Assembly (NCBI GenBank): GCA_964035795.1
Contig: OZ038325.1
Coordinates: forward strand, 1,046,068 to 1,110,067
DNA from: Pterobdella sp. o SKG-2022
Taxonomy: Eukaryota > Annelida > Clitellata > Hirudinida > Piscicolidae
DNA: 64,000 nt
Reading direction: 5' to 3'
Shown piece after piece: positions 26,111 through 36,801 of this stretch (position 1 is the stretch's first letter; every line of letters begins with the position of its first letter). A program made the position numbers and the translations under genes. The notes beneath the pieces were generated by a model. The model saw nothing but the letters and a program-made list of their open reading frames with translations. It did not search any database and was not told the origin of the DNA.

Positions 26111-26495
26111 TAAAATTTATAAAAATAAAAATATTAATAAATAAAATAAAATAATTTTAACGTGAATAAATAAATAAATATAACAGAAGTTATACAAAAA
26201 ATGAAATGGTAAATGAATAAATAAAGGGAAATACATGAACAGATATATGTATTTTTATGAATATATAAATTATGAACAACATTTTTTATGAATATAAATA
26301 TACAAATATTGATATATAAAAATCATATTAATATAAAAATATAAATTATCGAATAATAAACAAATAATACGAACAAAAGAACAACTCAATCTCACATCGA
26401 ACCTCTCAAAAACAGCTTTTTGAGATTTCAAAACTAAAATATTATTTTGCTTGGCCCGTATATATGTTTTTTCATTTATATAAATTCTCTCTCTC

Positions 26496-26695
26496 NNNNN
26501 NNNNNNNNNNNNNNNNNNNNNNNNNNNNNNNNNNNNNNNNNNNNNNNNNNNNNNNNNNNNNNNNNNNNNNNNNNNNNNNNNNNNNNNNNNNNNNNNNNNN
26601 NNNNNNNNNNNNNNNNNNNNNNNNNNNNNNNNNNNNNNNNNNNNNNNNNNNNNNNNNNNNNNNNNNNNNNNNNNNNNNNNNNNNNNNNNNNNNNN
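26496..26695. other. Assembly gap (200 N)
   Basis: A run of N, preceded directly by CTCTCTCTC, so the assembly probably broke in a CT repeat. Confidence 1.
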
Positions 26696-26766
26696 ATAAA
26701 AACGTTGTAAGAATATGATTCATAGTATTTGAATAAAATATAATCTTCATGGTTTAAACAAGGCCC

Positions 26767-27547
26767 TCACTTGTTGGCTTGCCTCTTGAGATGCTTCCTG
26801 TACCCATCATCCATCAGAACCTCATCCACGTCTATATCCAGCTGTGGAGCATCAATTAGCTTAGAAATCTATCAATAAAAACATTTAATTTTTTGTTTCA
26901 TAATTCTTTTCCCATTATCAAAACCTATTATATGATACATCCATTCCAAACTTTTTTCCACCATCATCTACTCATCCATAAAAACCTCTCACTACTGCAT
27001 CCAACCAACCCTGCATTTTTATCCCACCTCTTTACCCTTCTCCTACCTTAGTGAGATCATCTTCCATCTTTTTGGGATCCTTTTTCATCTTCTTACCCTT
27101 CCTCCCTCGAGGGACTGGAGCTGAAAGACCTGTGTTGCAATGCATTATAATGAAAACATAGTCATCTTTATACACCAGCAATAGCATCATGGACCATAAT
27201 CTACGCCACACTAAGTTACACAATACCACAACTCCCTACACCCACTTCCATAACACAACAACACACCAGATCCTATTACACCAAGCATGCAACAAACTTC
27301 ATGCCAGAATAAAAAAATATAAAACATCTACTCCATTATTTAAAACCCCACCACACCCACACCACAATATAAAAACATACCACCAACCACACCCACCAGA
27401 ATGATTGGTGCAATCCTTCTCAGTTCCATCTTCTGAAGGAGATATGAGATCATATATGAACTTCTTGATCTTGTCATCGCCATCATAATGTTGCAGACTG
27501 AACATCAGCTGTGTGGTGTCATGCAGTGTTGTGGCTTCATTAAAATG
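26767..27547 (-). CDS. C-terminal exons of an unrecognised conserved-looking protein
   Basis: Three minus-strand exons fit together in phase: 27397-27547, 27047-27129, 26767-26868 (stop 26767-26769), giving 111 residues. Visible parts are a helical acidic segment (MFSLQHYDGDDKIKKF), a strongly basic stretch (PRGRKGKKMKKDPKK) and an ending DIDVDEVLMDDGYRKHLKRQ followed by ANK. The exons have clear codon structure and good splice sites, unlike the surrounding repeats, so I believe the gene is real. I do not recognise the family. The basic tract suggests a nuclear or nucleolar protein. Upstream exons should lie between 27548 and OTP or overlap the OTP 5' region; none is convincing. Confidence 0.6.
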
Positions 27548-28243
27548 CTATGTAGTGTTGTAGGGTTGTAATGACGATGATACACCAAATTGAACTTTGT
27601 GAGACAAGTGTTGTGTGTGAAGGCTGATATTTAAGAGCTTAGAGTAAACTAATTCAATTAAATTTAAATGCCCGCATATCACTAATGATTAAAAGTGGCC
27701 AAAAAAACAATAATAATTTTTTGAAAGTGAACTTAATTTAGACAGGGATGTGCGTTTATTTTTGAAGACTGATTTTTTGGAGTTGTGTTTTTGGCTAATG
27801 ATTGCAACAAAGTTGTTGAAAAGTTTGACAACACTGTAAGAACCAATTTATTTTTTTTTTCAACAAAAATCACAATTTAAATTAATGGAATAGAATGAAA
27901 TATAATAAAAAAAGTTGAATAAAAATAGCCTACATTGATAGAGATATTAAAAGCCATATTTGATAAGAACGACGATTAAAAAGAAATATTTGAAGAGAGA
28001 CATACAACAGAATTCGATAAGACAGACAGCATTATAACAAAAAAATAACAATAATAACAATAATAACAAAAATAACAAAAAAAAGAAAATAGAAAAAAAC
28101 AAAAGGAACAAAAACTGGGAAAACTAAAGAATTTACAGTGACAAACACATAAAAAATATAATATATAATACAAAAAATATAATAAAACAAAACAACAAAA
28201 AATAATGAAATAATAACAACAATATTATTAAACAAGAATAAAA
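27548..28243. other. AT-rich region between the unrecognised gene and OTP
   Basis: Mostly A-rich low complexity. It probably contains the OTP promoter/5' UTR and missing 5' exons of the minus-strand gene. A minus-strand segment after a good acceptor at 27833 (VVKLFNNF) is open for about 35 codons but its phase does not fit the next exon. Confidence 0.4.
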
Positions 28244-31200
28244 ATGTTTGCCACCCAGCCAGTACACAGTTACTTCAACCAAGAGATCACGGATTTGATG
28301 GATAACTCATCCATCCATCCATCCATCTATCCATCCATCCATTCATCCATCCATCAATCCATTCACCCATCCATCTATTCATCCATTCATTCGCCATTTT
28401 TTTCCGAGATACCAAAAACAACGTTTAAGGGGGAAACAAAACAAATCGAAGATACTAAATATATTTTCTCTTACCATGATGGTTATGATGATTTCGTCAG
28501 TATTAATCCAGATCATGATAAGAACAATAATAATAAAAACAATAACAATAATAATAATAATAAGAATAATAGTAATACAAATAATGATAATAATGGTTAT
28601 ATTAATGGTGATGATGATGATGATGATGATGGATTTGGTTTAGACATAAAAGTTAATAGCATAATCAATAACAAAGATGAAGAGGTAGAGAAGAATAACA
28701 ATAATAGAAATATAAATAATAACAACAATAATAATAATAACAATAATAATAATAAGAATAATATTCTACACAGCAACAGTATTACAAGTATGAAAAAGAA
28801 AAAAAATAATCCAGATAATAATAGCAATAATTACATCAACAATAAAGGTTATAATGAAAACAAAAATAATAATAAAAATAATAACCAAAATAACAACAAC
28901 AACAATAATAATAATAATGATGATGACGATGATTTAATAAGTAAAAACAGAAAAAACAGAGAAATAACTAGTATTATTACAAATAATGGAAATAATAAAA
29001 TAAATAATACTAAAGATAATAATAGCAATAACAACTTTAATGATTATTCTTTTTTTAACGGTTTTCACAACGGTTTAACTAAAAACGTAAATAGTGATGA
29101 CAACAACAACAATAAAATAAACAAAAATAATATAGACAATAATGATGACATCATTAATAATACAAACAATAACAAATTATTTTTTTACGATGACGTAAAA
29201 ACGGATATCAATGATAGTTTTAAGGCTAAAAGCAATGTAAATAAAACAAATAACGATAATAACAGTAATAATAACAGTATTTACAACAATACAAACAATA
29301 ATAACAATAATAATAATAGCATTAATGCAATTTTGAACAACAAAATTGAAACAGACAGAAAACCAACAAAGCTCAACAACAAACACTCCGACAACTACAC
29401 AACAACAGCGACGAACAAAAACAACAACAAAAACAAACACTACATCAAGAACAACAACTCAACTTTTCCCAACAAAAACAACACAACAACAACAACACAC
29501 AATAAAAGCAACAGCCACAAACAAAAAAGACACAGAACCAGATTCACACCAGGACAACTAAACGAACTGGAAAGGGCATTTGGAAAGACGCACTACCCAG
29601 ATATATTTATGAGGGAAGAGCTAGCCCTCAGAATAGTTCTCACTGAGTCACGTGTACAGGTATGTGCGTATACGTTTTGATTTCAATTTATCAGTGTGTG
29701 TCTATTTGTGTTTGTATGTCTGAATGTGTCATTAGATTATTTTGGAAATGTCTGTTGTTTCAAATTTAAAGAGAACATTATTCGTTTTTGTTGAAACTTA
29801 AAAGAAACATGAGCCTAATTTGAAATATTTTAGTTAAGCGCTACATGAAGAAAAAAATGTTGTGTGTTATGTCGTGGGTAATGTTGTATGAGCTGTGTGT
29901 GTGTTTTGTATTTGTTGAAACGTCAAAAGAACAAAAACAACATACCGAAGCATAAAAGATTGGAGGCCGATAATAGAATTTTTAAAAATGAATTTCTGAA
30001 AAGTGCGGTCGATAAGCATTATGGTGCGCCAATAAAACTCGTCTGCGACTTCATGTGGCGCGCAACTTTTAAACCTTTTGATTGTTTTCATTGATTTGTT
30101 CAAAATTCACTTATTTCAGTTAGAGCACACGCTAGTTTCTGTTTGTGTGTGTATGTGTTTTTTTGTCTGTCTGTTTATTTTTTATCTGTTTATTTTTCCA
30201 AATTCATTTTGTCTGCCTTTTTATTCATTTACTGTTTCATTCATCCATCATTCATCCTCCTATTCTATTAAAAAAAAACAAAATTGAAAAAAAAAACTAG
30301 AAACAAAGATGTCGAAAGGAAAAAGAAAGAAATAGGTTGAATAAACAAAGCATGGCGGAAATTGAAAAAAACGTTACCATGGAAACACATAAATAAATAA
30401 CAAGAAATAAGGTAAAGATAATAAAGAAGGTATTTAAACTCTTCTTTAATTAAGAGGTATTAGTAAACTTCAACATACTTTGGTGGTACAAAAAAGTTAC
30501 TGTATAATAACAAAAATACCTGGACGGTAACAGAAAAATAGCAAAAAAATAAGAAAAAACAATGATTTTATTGTATTTTTTTTACTAATAAAAATAACAA
30601 CGGAATAATCGAAATAATAAAGAGTGTTATTATTATTGTTATTATGGCAAGAGCACGTTGTACACGTCACGAAGGAATTATATGGATGAGTGATGAGTGT
30701 GTCCCGTGATGTTGCTGCTAAAAAACAAAAATAAAATTAAGAAATAATAATGATAATAATAATAATAAATCTAAATAAATAAATAGCAAGAATAAATGAA
30801 GAATAAAATTAATTATTATTATTATGGAAGTAATGTTTTTATCATGAAGTTGCAATTGTCCAATAAGCATCCAAAAGGGTAAGATTCTAACGGCCTTTTA
30901 TGCGCCTTCGACGCCTGTATGGCGCAATATAAATGGACGTTATTAATGATATTTGCATTATATCGCTGTAAAACGTTCTGAATGGAAAAAATTAAGTGAA
31001 TAAATGCTCATAAATGGAATGAAACATGGAGAGACAAGCAAACAATACATACACGCACTCAAAAATACACACACACACACACAGGTATGGTTCCAGAACA
31101 GAAGAGCCAAGTGGAAAAAGCGGAAGAAGATGACGAATGTTTTCAGAACCCCAGGCGCTCTCTTGCCCTCCACGTGTCTGTCCCCTTTCGTCACCTCCCC

Positions 31201-31618
31201 CAACATTCACGAACCTTTCTACCCATTTCCGGAACCTTCTTGTGCTCCTTGGACCCGCCCACAAACGTCCCAACGCCCCTTCACCGACCAAACATCATTC
31301 GAAGCCTTTTCCAGACAGACCTTCAACCCTCAAACCTTTTCCTCTTTTCAAACATGCCCCACTAACACACCCCTCCAACTTCTACACACAGACCCCTCTT
31401 ACCCAGACTCCTCCCCTCCCTCAATCAATGAAGCTATCTACAACTCACCCTCATCATACATCCCCCCAGAATCCTCCTACTCCTACCCTCCCCCACCTTG
31501 CTCCCAACCCATCCACCTATCTCAAACCATGCCCTCTGGAAGGGAGTTATGGAGGAGTTCGAACATTGCATCCCTCAGAAAGAAGATTCTGGAAAACTCT
31601 GAGCCCTCTTTTAGATGA
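28244..31618 (+). CDS. OTP: Orthopedia (OTP) paired-like homeodomain protein with Asn-rich N-terminus
   Basis: Two exons: 28244-29659 and 31085-31618, phase 0, 649 residues; human OTP is about 325. The homeodomain (about residues 427-486) reads [35 protein letters not shown], then [15 protein letters not shown]. The intron falls between positions 46 and 47, as in paired-class genes. After it come [12 protein letters not shown] (OTP-specific) and a C-terminal OAR motif [13 protein letters not shown]. Position 39, normally Gly, is Val; position 50 is Gln. The first 426 residues are dominated by Asn runs with Asp/Lys, plus [12 protein letters not shown] encoded by an ATCC repeat. Known role: neuroendocrine/hypothalamic neuron specification. 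The start at 28244 is the first ATG of the open frame and is uncertain; an undetected upstream exon or intron is possible. Exon 2 starts right after a CA repeat. Confidence 0.88.
29930..30090. promoter_or_regulatory. Non-repetitive island in the OTP intron (1)
   Basis: 30000-30070 is balanced in composition (GTGCGCCAATAAAACTCG, TTCATGTGGCGCGC) within an A/T-rich intron and carries no exon signature. Candidate conserved enhancer, judged on composition alone. Confidence 0.25.
30838..30990. promoter_or_regulatory. Non-repetitive island in the OTP intron (2), POU/homeodomain-like sites
   Basis: It includes GGCCTTTTATGCGCC, GTATGGCGCAATATAAATGG, TTATTAATGA and ATTTGCAT (octamer) within about 100 bp, about 100-250 bp before OTP exon 2. 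Candidate enhancer; no comparative data are available. Confidence 0.3.
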
Positions 31619-32388
31619 ATATGGGGGAAGAAGGAGGAGAGGGGGGAAAAGTGGGAGAGAGGGAAGCGGGCTAGGGTGTTAAATGATGAAAAATAAAATT
31701 CAAAAAAGATATTTATATTATTATTTTGTGAATAAATCCATAAAATTGAACAAATCCGAATATCGAATCTTGGTATCTATCCATCTCAACTCTCTAGCTA
31801 CTGAAGTCGAAAAGCTGAGAAAAGAAGAATGTGTAAAAATGAACTTTGATATTTACTATTATATCGATGTAACTAGAATCTTCTTTTAGATTTTCCAGCA
31901 TAAAAATATTCGTATTTAATGTCATTTTTGTTGTGCATCTGTCGTATTTATTTCTCCTATTATTTACTTTTTTTTTGATTAAATTAATTTATTTTGAAAT
32001 TAAATTTTTACCCTTTTAAAATTATTATTTATTCGAATTCATATTTTTCATGATTTTAATTTGTGTCACTTTTAAATTCTTTTTTGAATTCCTCTACTTC
32101 ATAATATCTAATCTCATTATCCCTCATTTTCCTCAACAGACTAACATCCCATCCCCCTCAAAACCAAATTAACTCATCCCAAACCATCACCACTGAATTC
32201 CAATGAAACCAATCTTTCCCACGCATTCCTTCAGTTATGTTTCTAGTCATTAAATTCCACATTCTCACCAACAATTGTACAAAACTTTTAACTGTTTTAT
32301 TGTATTGTGGGTACATTAACTTTATCAGAGATCTTTGAATGCTGCTATTATTACCAATATAATGAGCAGGTAATTGTATTGAAGGTGG

Positions 32389-32424
<36 letters not shown>

Positions 32425-32990
32425 TGTTAATGAAGCAATAACAACAAAAATAATATAAAAAAAGCAATAATAATAATAATAATAAATAAGTAATAATAAT
32501 AATAATAAAGTAATAATATTAATAATAAAAACAATAAGTAATAAAAATGATGAAAATATAATAGAAACAAAAAAAAATTCAAAAATAATAAATTATAGAT
32601 TAAATTATAACATTAAGCATAGCCAGCCACTTTGAGTTGATCTCATTTATCAGTATCACTAATTGTGAATATATTTTTTGATATTATTCTGTTATATCAA
32701 TTAAACTCGAAATTTATTATGATGAATTTCAAGTATTAATAAATTATTTTTAATCTCTATTTATTGAAGAATAATCGCAGAAAAATTAAATTATTTGAGT
32801 TGAAAATATAATTAATAAATATAATATTTTGAGAAACTGCAGTCAAAAATGGCGAAAAAATACATTTAATCTATTTACAACCACAAATAATTGAATTGAA
32901 TAATAAATTCGCATTTAAATAAATTTATATGAATAATACAGTTTTGACTGTGAATAAGTTTTGGATTATAATTTCAGGTAGGTAAATAGT

Positions 32991-33089
<99 letters not shown>

Positions 33090-33177
33090 TAAGATAGATA
33101 GATAGATAAAAAAAACAATTAGACACTTGGATAAAGACAGAAAGACACACAGACAACCCCACCGGCACAAATCATCC
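31619..33177. other. Convergent 3' intergenic region between OTP and KIF3B
   Basis: AT-rich with AAT runs (32390-32425, 32465-32530) and a GATA array. A minus-strand frame at 32158-32391 looks faintly like the 3' end of a LINE (FVQLLVRMWNLMTRNI) but is too weak to call. No gene is seen. Confidence 0.5.
32994..33108. repeat. GATA tetranucleotide repeat
   Basis: About 28 GATA units with one interruption near 33089. It lies just downstream of the KIF3B stop codon (33178). Confidence 0.96.
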
Positions 33178-35853
33178 TCATTTTAGAACAGAGATTTCAA
33201 AATCATTGTCATCATTGAGGGCAGCGTTCAAAAGGCTCTGAATTTTCGGGGTCACAATGGGGTCCTCATAATCTCTCGTGGTTCTCATGGGCAGTTCAAG
33301 GTCGATCTGAAGGGGAGGGTGGTAGGATGGTGGTAGGGAGGAGGTAGAATGAGTGGGGGTGGTTGGGTGGTTGAGGTAAGAGTGATTGGAAATCGATGGT
33401 ATAGTGTGCGTGGAAGATGTAGGTGAATGCTTTGAACAATATTAGAGTGGTATAAAAAGATGTTATTAGAATGGTGAGATGGGAATTAAGAAATGGTAAT
33501 GGTTGTAGTTTTGTTGATTGAAGAAGAAATATTTTTGACGTGAGTGATGATGGCGTGATGTCATTCAAAAAACAACCATCTTCCTTCAACATCACATCCC
33601 ACTTGTAGTATATTCTCATCATAAGGTCGATGGAAGTGGTCGAGAGGAGAGATGTGATTGGTCGGCTGCATCAACGTGTCCTCATTAATCACCCAATCAT
33701 CTTGCTCTTCTGACCACTGCATGGCTTCTTGCAGACGAGATTTTTGAGAGGCGGGGATGAAGTTGTCAACGATGAGGGTTTTGAGTTTGAGTTCCTTGAT
33801 GAGGTCATTCAAGGCGCCTTCCAACTCATGGCGCTCTGACGCGTTGTTTTCCACTATCTGTTTCATTTCCGCTTTGCTCGATTGGAGTTTGAGAAAGAGT
33901 TTTTTGAGTTTTTTGGTTTTTGCTTCTGCTTCCTGTTGGTACGAGTTGTATGTTTCCGTGAGATTCAAAGCGCTCTGTTCTTCCTCCAACAACTTTCGTT
34001 TCATTTCTCTTTCCTTTTTTTCTTCTTCCTCTATCTGTTTTCGTTTTGCTTCTAAAGCGAGTTTTTGTTCGTTAGTTTGTTCAATGATATTACCACTCAG
34101 TAACTTGCTCTCCATCTTAGCTATCTGTTGCATCAGCTGTTGTTGCGTTTCCCGCTCTTTTTGCAGAAGTTCTTCCTGTTGAATGATACATCATTACAAA
34201 TTAATCTCTGAGATGAAGACAAGACTAAGAATTCTTAAATTTATTTTAAGACTATCTTAGATTACCCTGTATCTAAAATGTATACGAAGGAGCATTTAAA
34301 AGGACATTAAAAAATTAGCAAATGCATATGAATCAGTTATAAAATGATGTTGTCAAAACGGAAAAAAAATTCATAATGACATGAAAAAAAAAGTTAAAAA
34401 TTCTCAACTCCAACCTTAGCTGACAAGTTCTCCAGCATCTTACTCTTTTCTTCTTCAATCAGTGCTTTGTTATTCAGAATATTTTGTCTTTCCTTCTCCA
34501 GATCTTCTTCCTTCATCGAATGCAACATGGCTTCCTCTGAATTGAGAGTCTTTTTGTTTGAGTTTTGCAGCGCTATCTGCAAAGTTTTAATCTCTTCTTG
34601 AAACCTGTGGTCATTAATTGTGTTTAGTGGAAGTGATAACACTGACATTGTTGAAAGTATTAGTATTGACACTGTATAATACCTGGCATAAGCCTTATAA
34701 GGGTAAAAAATTAAAAATAACAAATAAGATTAATGACAAACAAACAAACAAACAAAGGAAAAAACAAACAGAGAAGCACAAACATACAAGACAAGAGACT
34801 TCAACCCACCAACCTGCGAAGTAGGGCATCTTTAGGGTCTTCATTGATCTTGGGGGAGTTCTTGATTTTCTTGGCATTGCTGGCATATCTCAAAGTAGTG
34901 AGAGACTCATCAATGTTGTATGAGGCAGGTCCGATGTTTGCTACCATTATGGTCTTGGAGTTGCCCCCGAGAGAGTCTTGGAGGAGGCGAGTGAGTTTGG
35001 AATCTCTGTATGGAATGTGGGATTTTTTCTGCTCCACCAGGGCTGATATGACCATCCCGAGGGTAGACAAACTCAAGTTGATTTTGTTTGCTTCTTTTAA
35101 TCTTTCTCCCTCGGCTCCTGTCTTGCTCTGCCTCTCACTTCCTGCCAGGTCTACCAAATTCAATTTGCCTACTTTGTATTTCTTCTCATCTCCTATGTCA
35201 TTTAAGCTGCATTCAATAGTGATAATGAAGATGGCATGAGATCTTGAACTCTGCTCATTCATGTTTGTTGAGCCCACGGATCTGTTTTTGTTGCCAACAT
35301 CCATAATCTGCTGGATTTCCTTCTCATTTTTTGTCACAAAGGATGACAGATCTTTTACATAAACTCCACAATCTGGCCTCTCTTTCAACTCAAGCCTCTT
35401 TGACTGATCCTTCGACAACAAATCTCTAATCTCTTCCATGTATATTTCTAAAAAAGAAGCTCTCACCAGGTATTGCTCATTAGTTGATTCAGAAATGTAA
35501 TTGAAAATGTGCCCGAAAGAGTTAGGAATGACTCCTTGCAGCTCAGCATCGTTCCTGACTCCCTGCATTGTGTATGTCTTCCCTGTTCCTGTCTGCCCAT
35601 ACGCGAAGATAGTGCCATTAAATCCTTGCATTACGGAGTCGACGAGGCTTTTGAAGGTGTTGTCGTACAAGTCCTTTTGTCTTGAGTTCCAGTCATATAC
35701 AGCGTCAAAGTTGAACTCTTTGATCGTCCCATTCGTTAATGAGACAGATACTTTACCATCTTTCATTTCAACAACCTCCTTGAAACCAGACGTCTTTTCT
35801 TTCTCTGTCAGAGGCCGGCACCTCACTACCACTCGCACACATTCTCCCGGCAT
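33178..35853 (-). CDS. KIF3B: Kinesin-2 motor subunit, KIF3B/KIF3C type
   Basis: Four exons on the minus strand: 34814-35853, 34415-34604, 33603-34175, 33178-33306; phases agree and give 643 residues (human KIF3B is 747). Exon 1 holds the whole motor domain: VRVVVRCRP at the N-terminus, P-loop GQTGTGKT, switch I NEQSSRSH, switch II DLAGSER and the neck start [11 protein letters not shown]. Exons 2-3 form the coiled-coil stalk ([43 protein letters not shown]). Exon 4 is the conserved tail [14 protein letters not shown]. These stalk and tail motifs separate it from KIF3A. Known role: heterotrimeric plus-end anterograde intraflagellar transport with KIF3A and KAP3. The charged linker that follows the motor in human KIF3B is much shorter here. 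The first exon is long and intronless. Confidence 0.95.
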
Positions 35854-36801
35854 TCAAGAAGAAAGAAGTTGAAAAATATACAAACTTTTTTTTATATAAA
35901 TTGAAAATTAATTTTTTCTATTATTTTTGTTTGTTTCGACTTGGATAAACAGTATTACTTGGTAACAGCCAATACAATGTAAACACTCACTAATGTTAAA
36001 AGTGAACTCCAGCTACTAATTAGAAATTTTGGAGAAAAAAAACAATTATAATTTGAAGACATTTTATATTCAATATCAAGACAGAAATTTTTTTTCAAAA
36101 ACAGCCTAAATTGGCAAAACCTTTTGAAGTCGATCTTGGCATGTGAAAGTATATTGAGTGAGAAAGTGTAAAACCATAATAATAACAATCCAAAAACACT
36201 AATAAAAGTGATAACAACAACAATAGTATTAATAAAAATGAAAATAATATTAGTAACTGAATAAAATGACAAAAGAAATGAGCTTAGAGCAAGTTAAGTG
36301 ATGTGATTGAATATCAAAGAATAGTTGCTAATGTTACATAAATTACGACTTTCTGCGATATTCATTTATAACAATAAATATAAAAAACTGGAATAATATC
36401 AATAAATTATATAAAAACAAATAGATACATCTGACAAAAATAATAAATAATAAACTTGATAAATATTAATGACTTGATTGCAGCTGTGAATAACTGTGTT
36501 AAAGCCAGCCATATACCATGGGAGTCTAGACAGTCATAAGCCTGGATTTAAAAGAGGAAAGTGTTTAAAAGGGGAAAATGCCAAAAAAATAAATACAAAG
36601 CAAAAGGAAAAAACACTTGAAATAAAAATATTTGTATTAGAATATGCCTAGAAATAATGCGAAAAAGTTGCAAACAATAACAAAAAAAGCAACAAGAAAA
36701 ACAATAATTAAACAAATAAATGAGCAAATAATAAAAACAACCATAGTAATAATAATAATAATAATAAATAAAAATAATAACGAAAAAAAAAAAATAATAG
36801 T
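35854..36801. other. Intergenic region between KIF3B and DENND6
   Basis: About 950 bp, A-rich, with AAT runs near 36740-36780. It should contain the KIF3B promoter and the DENND6 3' UTR; no specific element is recognised. Confidence 0.5.

Noticed and set aside
27740..27833. Minus-strand segment VVKLFNNFVAII as an upstream exon, or RRP15-like
   Set aside because: Only a few residues resemble RRP15, and no donor gives the phase needed for the next exon.
32158..32391. LINE 3' fragment on the minus strand
   Set aside because: Only a vague WNLM...I pattern; no RT motif or tail.
33757..34182. Ser/Phe/Cys-rich plus-strand frames across 33757-35872
   Set aside because: Shadows of the KIF3B coding exons on the opposite strand.
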